64,000 nucleotides of DNA, taken from NCBI GenBank assembly GCA_964503885.1, contig CAZDCD010000002.1, positions 186,001-250,000 on the forward strand, given 5' to 3'. Shown in pieces: positions 28,626 through 36,853 of this stretch. This stretch comes from CAZDCD01 sp964503885 (lineage in GTDB: Bacteria; Bacteroidota; Bacteroidia; Bacteroidales; UBA10428). Each line of letters opens with the position of its first letter. The stretch's first letter is position 1. The notes beneath the pieces were generated by a model that saw only the letters and a list, made by a program, of their open reading frames with translations, searched no databases and was not told the origin of the DNA. Position numbers and translations under genes: made by a program.

Positions 28626-29078
28626 ATGAAACCCCTTTATGTATTGGTTGGTGCATTCATCATTAGCACAGTTATTCTGAAACTGGCTTTTGGAGCATTT
28701 GACTATTCCTTATCCGGCCGCATCGCCATGTCAACCATGCTGTTATTCACTGCCGTAAGTCATTTTGTTTTTGTAAATGGTATGGCCTTGATGATACCTG
28801 ATTTTATTCCATTTAAGAAATTTCTTGTTTATTTAACAGGTGTTATCGAAATGGCTGCAGCAGCAGGACTTTTAATTCCTGCATTAAAATATCTAACATC
28901 CTGGTTACTCATCGCCTTTTTTATCCTTATTTTACCCGCAAATATCAATGCAGCGCTAAAGCACATTAATTTAGAAAAAGCCTCTGATGAAGGCTACGGT
29001 CCAAAATATCTCTGGTTCAGGATTCCGCTCCAGGTATTCTTTATTGCATGGACATTCTTTTTTGGAATATGCTTATAG
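28626..29078 (+). CDS. DoxX-like membrane protein
   Basis: 150 residues with four membrane helices. MIPDFIPFKKFLVYLTGVIEM and LILPANINAALKH are typical of the DoxX-like family of small quinone- or redox-associated membrane proteins (role poorly defined). No operon partner: it is followed by a repeat-rich spacer. Confidence 0.82.
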   Translation: MKPLYVLVGAFIISTVILKLAFGAFDYSLSGRIAMSTMLLFTAVSHFVFVNGMALMIPDFIPFKKFLVYLTGVIEMAAAAGLLIPALKYLTSWLLIAFFILILPANINAALKHINLEKASDEGYGPKYLWFRIPLQVFFIAWTFFFGICL

Positions 29079-29137
29079 CACCTATGCTGAAATATTGTTT
29101 TTTCAGGAAATGACATAAGTCAACCATTACAAAGCTG

Positions 29138-29159
29138 GCCACGGCTTACAGTCCGTGTC
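29138..29159. repeat. REP-like hairpin
   Basis: CACGG (29140-29144) pairs with CCGTG (29153-29157) around CTTACAGT. It resembles the hairpin at 22884-22906 in size and loop style (short GC stem, TACAG near the loop). Confidence 0.4.
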
Positions 29160-29242
29160 TTCTGCCTTTGTCATTCGAGTCATTGTACCTTTCAGTTTTC
29201 CATTATTAGTAAAAAGCATCCAACTTACTGAATTGACTAAAT

Positions 29243-29285
29243 TAATCCCTAAAAATGAATTTGTTGAACCAGATTTTTTCTTTAC
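29243..29285. repeat. Dispersed 43-base repeat, copy A
   Basis: TAATCCCTAAAAATGAATTT and the following bases through TTGAA (29243-29268) are identical to 33233-33258. The match goes on with GATTTTTTCTT and ends around position 43 with only about four differences. The repeat includes the ATG that opens the DNA-repair remnant below. Confidence 0.75.
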
Positions 29286-29503
29286 CCGGGTTCATTAAAA
29301 TGCCGGATCCGAAAATAAAAATTAATTTCATTTGGCAGGTACAAAAAGGATATGGCTGGATGTTTAAAGCTGCAAGCCAACCGCATCAGGAAGAAATCTT
29401 TGACTATGTTTGCAGGCATAAGGCGATTATGTCTCGTACTGCGTTGAAGTATGCGATTGATAAAATGCCATAAAAGTTGAAAGCCATTGCTATGAAAAGA
29501 TAA
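29255..29503 (+). pseudogene. C-terminal remnant of a DNA alkylation repair (AlkD-like) gene
   Basis: After a junk-like start, the frame reads VQKGYGWMFKAASQPHQEEI and FDYVCRHKAIMSRTALKYAI. This matches the C-terminal block of HEAT-repeat DNA alkylation repair proteins (QKGxGWxLKxxS...FDYV...MPRTALRYAIEKM). A TAA at 29471-29473 interrupts the frame, after which the family-like tail KLKAIAMKR continues to the original stop at 29501-29503. About 170 N-terminal residues of the normal protein are missing. The opening ATG is part of the dispersed repeat. Confidence 0.65.
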
Positions 29504-29713
29504 TAGCATCAATATTTTGACTAAATTTCAATTGATTAATAAACCAATAGTTAAAACTAAGCACAAGTGCGTAATATAGGCTGCCAAAAAGGGTCACAAA
29601 GAAAAAGAAATTGGAATGAATGCATCATCAGGAATAAATACAACCTTGTTGCGTAGAGTTTACCTTTCGTTGACAAGGCATTTGAATGCATCAGGATATT
29701 TTGCTCTAATGAT

Positions 29714-29721
29714 TATATTTG
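29714..29721 (+). promoter_or_regulatory. -7 element (TATATTTG) for the methyltransferase-like gene
   Basis: An exact match to the Bacteroidota -7 consensus TAnnTTTG, 20 bases before the ATG at 29742. No TTTG was found at the right spacing upstream. Confidence 0.4.
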
Positions 29722-29741
29722 AATACCTAAATTGAATTACT

Positions 29742-30299
29742 ATGATTATTTTTTGGATTGTATGGATGATCTGGTTTGCTTCAGAGATTTTGCTTAACAG
29801 ATTCATGCGTTCGGGACCTGAGGATAAAAAGAATCAGGATAGAGGGTCGGTAAGGCTCATTTGGATGATAATAGCCCTTGCCAATACTTCCGGGATTCTT
29901 TTTACGGTATATACTGAAATTCCTATAAGTGGCCATTACTTTTTACCGTATATTGGCCTTATTGTAATAGCAATCGGGATGATACTCAGATTTGCATCCA
30001 TCCGGACATTGGGCAGGTTCTTTACCGTGGACGTCACGATCCGTGATAATCATGCGTTAAAAAAGGGCGGATTATACAAGATCGTCAGGCATCCTTCATA
30101 TTCAGGTTCACTCTTGTCTTTTATCGGTTTCGGTATTTCTTTAAATAACTGGTTAAGCCTGATTACCATAACCATTCTAATCACGATTGCTTTTCTTTAC
30201 CGGATAAGAATTGAGGAAAAGGCATTGATAAATCAATTTGGTTCAGATTATTTGGATTATAAGAATAAAACATATTGTTTAATACCCTGGATTTACTAA
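29742..30299 (+). CDS. Isoprenylcysteine carboxyl methyltransferase-family membrane protein
   Basis: 185 residues, four or five membrane helices. The C-terminal block GLYKIVRHPSYSGSLL and RIEEKALINQFGSDYLDYKN is the SAM-binding signature of the ICMT/PEMT family. Bacterial members methylate lipids or unknown small substrates in the membrane. No frameshift. Its substrate is unknown. Confidence 0.82.
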   Translation: MIIFWIVWMIWFASEILLNRFMRSGPEDKKNQDRGSVRLIWMIIALANTSGILFTVYTEIPISGHYFLPYIGLIVIAIGMILRFASIRTLGRFFTVDVTIRDNHALKKGGLYKIVRHPSYSGSLLSFIGFGISLNNWLSLITITILITIAFLYRIRIEEKALINQFGSDYLDYKNKTYCLIPWIY

Positions 30300-30568
30300 A
30301 TAACAGATCAAACCGGTACAAAACATATCGATATGATGGTAAGAATATCATAGAAATTCAATAGTTTTGGTGCATCGCCTTTTCAGATTAAGGCAGGTAA
30401 AATGCCGGCTTTTATTTGGTATTGCAATTCAAATACCACTCGTGTATGAACAATACCGATTAACTTATTTTACCAGCAGATTTTCCAATGTTGATTTTTT
30501 TTCAGATTCACTGTCACAATATCCCGATTTTGCTGTCTAATACTTAAGAAATAACATAATAATCAACG

Positions 30569-31453
30569 ATGAATAATGTGTTTAAGAGGAATTGCTCCGG
30601 TGATCAGGACGATGCCAGACTTGTAATGCTGATAAAAAATGGAGATAAGAACGCATTGGACAACCTGATCAGGAAGCATCAGGAATGGATTTACAATGTC
30701 GCGGTGAGAATGGCAGGTAGTCCGGATGATGCATCGGATATTACACAGGAAATTCTTATAAAGCTAATCACCAGGCTCTCTTCATTTCGGGGTGAAAGCA
30801 GTTTCAGGACCTGGCTGTACCGGATTATTGCCAATCATGTCCTGAGTATGAAAAGATACACCTGGGAACGGGTTTTTAGTTCATTTGAAAAACATGACGG
30901 TTTCAGGGACAGGCTTGAAAATGAAGAATTCAGTGGTTCACAAACCGCTTCGCCAGAGGCGGAAATACTTGCTGAAGAGTCAAAAACCTTATGCATGACT
31001 GGTATGCTTCTTTGCCTGAACAGGACACAGCGGCTGGTATTCATTCTGGGTGGTATTTTCGGGATAGAAAGCAAGGTAGCCGTAAAAATTATGGATATCA
31101 GTGCAGAGAATTACCGCCAGATTCTTTCAAGGGCAAGGAAGCAATTGAGCAATTTCATGAACGAAAAATGCGGCCTGATAAACGATGGCAATACCTGCCG
31201 TTGTATTCATAAGACAAGGGCTTTAATAAAGTCAGGTATGGTGGATCCCGGGAATGCAATGGTTAAAAATCAGTCTGTTCTGAGGATCCGGGATTTTGCG
31301 GCAAAGAGAACAAAAATGGTGGAGGATGCATTGGAGATAAAAGTGCAAAACCTATTTCAGGCACATCCGATGTATGCCTCACCTGATTTTATTACCATCA
31401 TTGAAGGGCTGCTGAAACGCAAGGCAATACATGAAATAATCGATTTCAAATAA
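30569..31453 (+). CDS. ECF-type RNA polymerase sigma factor with Cys-rich C-terminal extension
   Basis: 294 residues against about 170-200 for plain ECF sigma factors. Region 2 (about 25-95) has DASDITQEILIKLITRLSSF and FRTWLYRIIANH; region 4 (about 140-195) has LNRTQRLVFILGGIFG and the helix-turn-helix VAVKIMDISAENYRQILSRA. After it comes a 100-residue tail with Cys201, Cys210 and Cys212 (CGLINDGNTCRC), a possible metal or redox site. It starts 5 bases before an acyl-ACP thioesterase ORF, so the two are likely co-transcribed. No anti-sigma gene is adjacent. Confidence 0.85.
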   Translation: MNNVFKRNCSGDQDDARLVMLIKNGDKNALDNLIRKHQEWIYNVAVRMAGSPDDASDITQEILIKLITRLSSFRGESSFRTWLYRIIANHVLSMKRYTWERVFSSFEKHDGFRDRLENEEFSGSQTASPEAEILAEESKTLCMTGMLLCLNRTQRLVFILGGIFGIESKVAVKIMDISAENYRQILSRARKQLSNFMNEKCGLINDGNTCRCIHKTRALIKSGMVDPGNAMVKNQSVLRIRDFAAKRTKMVEDALEIKVQNLFQAHPMYASPDFITIIEGLLKRKAIHEIIDFK

Positions 31454-31458
31454 ATGCT

Positions 31459-32217
31459 ATGGATGTCAATGAGAATATTTTCTCCCATCACTATGCAGTG
31501 AAACCATCTGATACAAATACCTGTCAGGAACCTTCTTTTCAGACGGTAGCTGAGTATATGCAGGATACAGCCTTGCGTCATGTCCTTTATCTGAATATTG
31601 GTGTTGAGCAGCTTCTGGAAATGAATATTACCTGGATTCTTACACGAATAAAGATTAAGATGGTGCGTTATCCGAAACCGAATGAAACATTAGCTGTTCA
31701 GACATGGTCACCGGAAGTTGACAGAATATATGCACACCGCGAATTTACGGTTTTAAACCATAAAGATGAGGTGCTGGCTCTTGCCTCCAGTCTTTATAAT
31801 CTGCTTGATCTTACCACTTTTAAACCGTTAGCGACTAAAAAAGTGTTTGACAGTTTCAACCGGTACTATCCGCAGCGCAATTTTCCCGAAATTGGCTCTA
31901 AAATTCGATTAGCCGGTGATTTTAAAACCCACCATGAAGTTAGGGTCCGGATAAAGGAACAGGATATTGACATGAATCATCATGTGAATAATGTGAAATA
32001 CATCAACTGGATTCTGGATGCTGTTCAGGATAAACTTAAGGGTAAAAAAGCAGAAATAGTTGAGATCAACTACCTGAATTCCTCCACCCTCGGCGAATCA
32101 TTAATTCTTCAATCATCCTTTGCAAATTGTGAGAATTCAGTTCTTGAACACCGCATTTTTAAGGAGCACAATAGTGTACCTGTGGTTGTGGCAAAGACTC
32201 ATTGGAAGGAATTTTGA
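31459..32217 (+). CDS. Acyl-ACP thioesterase (FatA-like, double hotdog)
   Basis: 252 residues forming two hotdog domains. The first has TVAEYMQDTALRH and TWILTRIKIKMVRYPKPNET; the second has EQDIDMNHHVNNVKYINWIL, with the Asp-Asn-His active-site residues of the FatA family. It hydrolyses acyl-ACP to free fatty acid in the cytoplasm. It follows the sigma factor gene after 5 bases. Confidence 0.88.
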   Translation: MDVNENIFSHHYAVKPSDTNTCQEPSFQTVAEYMQDTALRHVLYLNIGVEQLLEMNITWILTRIKIKMVRYPKPNETLAVQTWSPEVDRIYAHREFTVLNHKDEVLALASSLYNLLDLTTFKPLATKKVFDSFNRYYPQRNFPEIGSKIRLAGDFKTHHEVRVRIKEQDIDMNHHVNNVKYINWILDAVQDKLKGKKAEIVEINYLNSSTLGESLILQSSFANCENSVLEHRIFKEHNSVPVVVAKTHWKEF

Positions 32218-32244
32218 GCATTCAGTAAATTATAAAAGAAGATT

Positions 32245-32886
32245 ATGTTTTACGGACATCTTGGGATTGCATTGGCAGCCAAACCTTTGGCCCCAAAAAA
32301 CACGTTAGGAGTTTTACTGGTGGCAGCAAGCGCTGCAGATATTTTATGCGGGGCATTTACAGCTTTCGGTATTGAGGGTATAGATGCAAATGCGGCCGTT
32401 TCTATTCCATTGTCGCATGGACTTTTTATGTCAATTGTATTGTCATTTGCGGCCATGGCATTGGCATTTCTAATTTCACGGAATACTAAAATGAGTATTG
32501 TTATCGGATTGCTTGTCCTGAGCCACTGGATTCTGGATTTTATATCGCATCCTATGGGAATGGGGAAAGTCATTCCAAAGGATTTACCCCTGTTTTTTGG
32601 TGATTCACCCAAAGTTGGACTGGGCCTGTATAACTCTGCTGCTGCAGCTATAGTAACAGAATTCGGATTGCTGGCAATGGGTATCAGTATATATCTTATT
32701 AAAACCAAAGCGGTCGATCGTACCGGAAAATGGTCTTTTATTCTTTTTCTCTTTTTCATATTTCTTTTTCCATTGTCGATGCTATTGCCTTCTCATTTGT
32801 TGTACCTGTCCACTTTAGTTCTGATATTTCTGTTGCCAATCGGCATTTTCATCGACCGGCACAGAAAATATATATATAAACAATAA
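32245..32886 (+). CDS. YdjM-like inner-membrane protein (predicted metal-dependent hydrolase type)
   Basis: 213 residues with about six membrane helices. Conserved His/Asp motifs FYGHLGIAL, PLSHGLFMS and SHWILDFISHP match the membrane-bound YdjM/LexA-regulated family. It begins 27 bases after the thioesterase and may share its transcript. The biochemical role is not established. Confidence 0.68.
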   Translation: MFYGHLGIALAAKPLAPKNTLGVLLVAASAADILCGAFTAFGIEGIDANAAVSIPLSHGLFMSIVLSFAAMALAFLISRNTKMSIVIGLLVLSHWILDFISHPMGMGKVIPKDLPLFFGDSPKVGLGLYNSAAAAIVTEFGLLAMGISIYLIKTKAVDRTGKWSFILFLFFIFLFPLSMLLPSHLLYLSTLVLIFLLPIGIFIDRHRKYIYKQ

Positions 32887-33065
32887 GAATTTTCAATAAT
32901 GTGACAATTCTTTTGTGCCGCATTTTAACCTTAGAATAACAAGATAATGACTTCTATTATGTTCCGATATTCATTCAATATAGTTGAACCTCCTGATATT
33001 ATGGCATTTCGGAAACATAGGGTTAGATTATTCATCCAAAAGCTTCGAATGGAGATACCTGATGA

Positions 33066-33087
33066 AGCCGGGTATTATTCTTATCAG
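33066..33087. repeat. Dispersed element, copy 2 (AGCCGGGTATTATTCTTATC)
   Basis: Nearly identical to the copy at 35102 (one internal difference over the first 20 bases) and close to the one at 36067. Always between genes. Confidence 0.55.
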
Positions 33088-33232
33088 ACAAGAAAGCCAT
33101 TGATAATTTGCAGCCCCTGATCCACTGTTTTATAAAGCTGACGTGGATTTGTAATCAATGATCTTGTTCTCAGGCAGCATTACGATATGTAAATTTCCAG
33201 GTACAACTTTTATAAAGGTTAAGCTTAATAAC

Positions 33233-33275
33233 TAATCCCTAAAAATGAATTTGTTGAATGGGATTTTTTCTTAAC
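33233..33275. repeat. Dispersed 43-base repeat, copy B
   Basis: Matches 29243-29285; see copy A. Here the ATG in the repeat opens a frame of only nine codons, so the shared ATG is a property of the repeat and not of a gene. Confidence 0.75.
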
Positions 33276-33444
33276 TTGGATATGCCAATGAATCATAACA
33301 AAAACGAATATTTTAACCAATTTATAGTGTCCACTTGGGAAGTGATTATAATCTTATGTGGCAAAAATTATTGAAAGGCATGTTCAACAAAAATAAACTT
33401 CATTTACAAATTCTTCGTATAAAAATAATCAAACCTTGATCGCC

Positions 33445-34897
33445 ATGAAACCTAAAAATCTTAAAATATTACTGGTCTTTTTTTTGACGACCATGTTGCT
33501 TACACTAATAACCAGACAAGTTAGGTCTGGTGACTATGATACAATTTATATGGATAGTGTTGTGTTGTATGATACTATTTATATGTGTCCTGCTTACGAT
33601 TCATTAAAATTTGTGCCCCTTAGTGAATGTGACAGTTTTTTATTTTGGAGTTTTTCTTACGTCAGCAGTATACCACCATATATTTCCAATGAAACTGATA
33701 CATATATTCGGACACACTTTGCTTGCCAACTGATTTTAATGGTAATGTGATTTATTATGGAATGAATGGGGTAGATAATTGCAGTAAATGGGTATTTATT
33801 AAAACATTGAAAATAGAAGCAGAAGATATGTCGGGTGTGTGCGGTAGCTTGGTTCAGTTAAATGTATCCTCAAATTACACCGGATTGGGTGACCTGACAT
33901 ATAACTGGTCTCCATCTACAGGCCTAAACAACGCGACTGTACCAGATCCGACAGCCAGGGCAACGGGTGAAATGGTGTATACCGTTTCCGTACAAGAATC
34001 CAAAGGCTGTGTAGTATCAAAAAATGTAAATGTCACATTGAGACCGGGAAGCGCTCCCTCCATATGCCTTGTAAGTGTTGATAGTACAAATAAGAATATT
34101 GTTTACTGGGAAAAACCCGTTTCGGTTGCTATTGATTCGTTCTTTATCTATAAAGAGACAAATGTGACTAATGCATATAAGAAAATCGGAGCTGTTGGTT
34201 ATGACGACAACAGCTTTTATATTGATACGGCTTCATATCCGTTTATACAATCAAATACATATAAGATTTCACTGAAAGACTCGTGTGATTTCGAATCGAA
34301 TATGAGTTCGCCACATAAAACAATGCATTTAACTATCAATCAGGGACAAAACAACTCATGGAATTTAATATGGGAACAATATCAAGGGTTTGAGGTCTCA
34401 ACGTATTTTATTTATCGGGGAATGGATAATAGAAATTTAGAATTAATTGGAACAACTGCCGGGAGCAGTTCACAATACACTGATTTCACATCCCCGGCCG
34501 GATATGTATTTTACCAGATAGAGGTGGTGAGTCCCACTGTCTGTAATATTTCAGAATTAAAGTCAACGCTTTTATCTGTAAATACCTCCCGGTCAAATAT
34601 TGCTTCAAATAGTCCCACAGGATTTGATGAAATTAATGCGCATCTAAATTCATTTTCAGCTTTTCCAAATCCATTTGATAACAAGTTTTTGTAGAGCTTA
34701 AGAACAGCGATTTTAAGAATGGGGTCATTGAAATAACCGATCTGGCAGGGAAAATAATAATTACATTACATGCTAGATCTGAAAAAGTTGAGATAAATAC
34801 CGCCAAATTGAATAATGGATTTTATATACTGAAAATTAAAACAGATAATGAAATAATTACGCAAAAGAGATTTAAGGATCAAGGTAGATTTGAATAG
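33445..34897 (+). pseudogene. Broken gene for a type IX secreted (T9SS) cell-surface protein
   Basis: Three consecutive frames together encode one product. From ATG 33445 (signal-like LKILLVFFLTTMLLTLITR) the frame runs to about 33720. A shift near 33720 leads to PTDFNGNVIYYGMNG, a PKD/Ig-like segment (LTYNWSPSTGLNNATVPDP) and Fn3-like repeats up to FPNPFDNKF at about 34690. A second shift in the TTTTT tract there leads to VELKNSDFKNG, VIEITDLAGK and LNNGFYILKIKTD, the T9SS type A sorting domain, ending at the stop 34895-34897. Two indels in one gene make real decay or assembly error possible; phase variation at the T-run is less likely. Confidence 0.65.
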
Positions 34898-35367
34898 TAG
34901 GCATAAGCGACCGTTTTAGCGCAAACCCAAGAATATTTGTCCGTAAGAAATGTGACCGGCACTTTGATTCAGTGGGGTGGATTGAAAAAAACCAAAAAGG
35001 AAAACAGCCGGCTTTGCATCAGATCCGGAACAACTTTCACCTTTAGGTGTCTGAAGCGCAGTAACTTCCTTTGTTTGGGGAAGGTGACTCCACCCGGCTA
35101 AAGCCGGGTACTATTCTTATCCGGTTAGTTAAAATAGCGTTTACTCAATCGGATTGTACCTGCCTTTTGGGTACTTTAAACTTTACCCTGAAATTTTTGT
35201 TTTGTGTATGTTGGAAATTACCTGTTGCATCAGCGAAGTTAAGGCCGGATTCAGTCTCTAATTGCATGCAATTATACTCAATCCGGGAATAATGCCTATT
35301 TAAACACTCCGTTGAAGAATGAATTGCATGTATAGTGAGATATAGATGCATCAAAGATATGCACAGA
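34898..35367. other. Intergenic region with a dispersed element
   Basis: 470 bases. A 73-codon open frame at 35071-35292 has no protein-like features and was not called. The only structure is the CCCGGCTAAAGCCGGGT hairpin (about 35094-35109) that leads into dispersed element copy 3. Confidence 0.5.
35094..35124. repeat. Dispersed element, copy 3, with hairpin
   Basis: CCCGGC-TAAA-GCCGGG hairpin followed directly by TACTATTCTTATCCGG. The second half also matches copies 2 and 4, and the hairpin probably belongs to the element. Confidence 0.6.
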
Positions 35368-36027
35368 ATGGAAACAATCTTAAACAGGAAAACGGACACC
35401 AGTAAAACCATTAAGAACTTCAAAAAAGTAGCCGGTATTTATGACTTCTGGAGTTGGCTCACCGAATCAAAAGCTGCAAAAAAGGTACTTGAATTAGCAG
35501 ATATACAAAATGATACGGAAATTCTGGAGGTGGCCTGCGGAACGGGCGTTGTTCTGGAACAGATCATCAGGAAAAATCCGAACGGACACAATACCGGCAT
35601 TGACCTTTCGCCCGACATGCTTCAGAAAGCAAGGCAAAGGCTTCAAAAAACAGGATACCAAAATTATAAATTACAGGAAGGGAATGTGCTGGACCTGAAT
35701 TTCAGAGAGAACTCATTTCATGTGCTGGTCAATAATTTTATGGTGGATCTGATGCCGGAAGGGACTTTTGATAAAATTGCATCAGAATTCTTCAGGATCT
35801 TAAGACCAAACGGTATAGCTGTAATATCCACTTTTTCTTTCGGCACAAAGCGTGTACATAAATTCTGGTACCGGGTGGCCAAAAATTTTCCCGACATGCT
35901 TACCGGATGCCGCCCTGTATCATTCACGAAATACCTTGAGAAAGCAGGATTTACTATTTTGGAGGATGTGCAGGTCAGCCAGAACACCTTTCCTTCCGAA
36001 GTAATAAAAGCCCGGAAACCTGCCTGA
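35368..36027 (+). CDS. Class I SAM-dependent methyltransferase
   Basis: About 219 residues from ATG 35368 (METILNRKTD); a GTG at 35335 and an ATG at 35359 are in frame but have no better ribosome site. Motif I is ILEVACGTGVVLEQI, followed by GIDLSPDMLQKA and the post-motif LVNNFMVDLMPEG. The layout is that of UbiE-like small-molecule methyltransferases, but it lacks clear MenG signatures and is far from the men operon. The substrate is unknown. Confidence 0.8.
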   Translation: METILNRKTDTSKTIKNFKKVAGIYDFWSWLTESKAAKKVLELADIQNDTEILEVACGTGVVLEQIIRKNPNGHNTGIDLSPDMLQKARQRLQKTGYQNYKLQEGNVLDLNFRENSFHVLVNNFMVDLMPEGTFDKIASEFFRILRPNGIAVISTFSFGTKRVHKFWYRVAKNFPDMLTGCRPVSFTKYLEKAGFTILEDVQVSQNTFPSEVIKARKPA

Positions 36028-36066
36028 AAGTAATTGTTAATAAAAGCTGATCAGGTCCGTCCGGCC

Positions 36067-36093
36067 GAGGTCGGATGTTATTCTTATCCGGTC
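36067..36093. repeat. Dispersed element, copy 4 (GTCGGATGTTATTCTTATCCGG)
   Basis: Shares TATTCTTATCCGG with copy 3 and a related left half. Confidence 0.5.
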
Positions 36094-36588
36094 ATTATTC
36101 AGGAAATGGAATACAGGTATTGATTCCAATGTCATTTCTGGTTTTCGTGGATTTTCATTTGATGAACCTGTTCTCAGCTGGGTTTATGTGATGCATTATT
36201 CTAAACATTGCTTAATTAAGGTTGAGGTTATAAACAAATGCCATAAGATGAAATCACCGGGAGAGTTTTTTTCTTAACTTGACCCGGATTTAAAATAGTA
36301 CGGAAGTGAGTAAACCGACTGCACCCGTTAAGGAATTCATAGTACAGGTTACAATAATATTTTGTAAAACCGGATCATCCCCGGCAGATATAATGAAATT
36401 ACACGTTTAATTACTATAATCTGCAAGCTTATTCTGTGATTGATCATACCACCCGGTATAACTATCGCCGGATTAAAGCGGGTGCGAGTCAGGATCATAA
36501 CCTCATTTTTGAGGAATACGACCTAAGCCATTGATTTTAAAGGGTAAAACAATCTAGGACTTCAGGTGAAAAGAATTTTAATCCCTGA

Positions 36589-36619
36589 TTGATGTTTTTG
36601 TCAGTTTGACTTATCTTTA
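36589..36619 (+). promoter_or_regulatory. Possible promoter of the cyd operon
   Basis: TTG at 36589-36591, a 20-base spacer and TATCTTTA at 36612-36619, one base off the TAnnTTTG consensus. It lies 27 bases before the GTG start of the DUF4492 gene. Confidence 0.35.
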
Positions 36620-36646
36620 TTCTGAATATCAACAACGCTTCTTTCG

Positions 36647-36850
36647 GTGGTAAGAAAGATTGTAAAATTTTATATCGAAGGGTTCAGGAGCATGACCGTG
36701 GGAAGAACGTTATGGGTCATCATCCTGGTTAAACTGGTAATTCTGTTCGGATTGCTGAAACTGTTTTTTTTCCCCGATATCCTGAAGACCGGTTTTAATA
36801 CCGACAGGGAAAGGAGCGACTATGTGCTGGAAAATCTGTTAAAACCTTAA
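36647..36850 (+). CDS. DUF4492 small membrane protein of the cyd operon
   Basis: 67 residues, GTG start. One central membrane helix (LWVIILVKLVILFGLLKLFFF) with a basic N-terminal part, FYIEGFRSMTVGRTLW, as in DUF4492. In Bacteroidota and Campylobacterota this gene commonly precedes cydA. It starts the operon; cydA follows after 3 bases. It may help assemble the bd oxidase. Confidence 0.85.
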   Translation: MVRKIVKFYIEGFRSMTVGRTLWVIILVKLVILFGLLKLFFFPDILKTGFNTDRERSDYVLENLLKP

Positions 36851-36853
36851 CAT

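Larger units (their letters stand above)
32887..33444. other. Intergenic region with two dispersed repeats
   Basis: 558 bases with no gene. It holds one copy of the AGCCGGGTATTATTC element (33066-33087) and copy B of the 43-base repeat (33233-33275). The remainder is AT-rich without structure that I could see. Confidence 0.5.
36028..36646. other. Intergenic region upstream of the cyd operon
   Basis: 619 bases with no convincing gene. It includes dispersed element copy 4 (36067-36093), a TTTTTTTCTTAACTTG tract at about 36266 that resembles one in the 33233 repeat, and the likely cyd promoter at the right end. Confidence 0.5.

Noticed and set aside
35071..35292. 73-codon open frame in the gap before the methyltransferase
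   Set aside because: It crosses a dispersed repeat with a hairpin and has no protein-like pattern.
35368..36027. The methyltransferase as MenG/UbiE (last step of menaquinone)
   Set aside because: Motif I fits any class I methyltransferase and the UbiE-specific blocks were not seen; it is 20 kb from the men operon.
36266..36290. TTTTTTTCTTAACTTG tract seen as a promoter
   Set aside because: It recurs near 33264 and (weaker) 20979, so it may be part of a repeat; it does not fit TAnnTTTG exactly and no gene follows closely.
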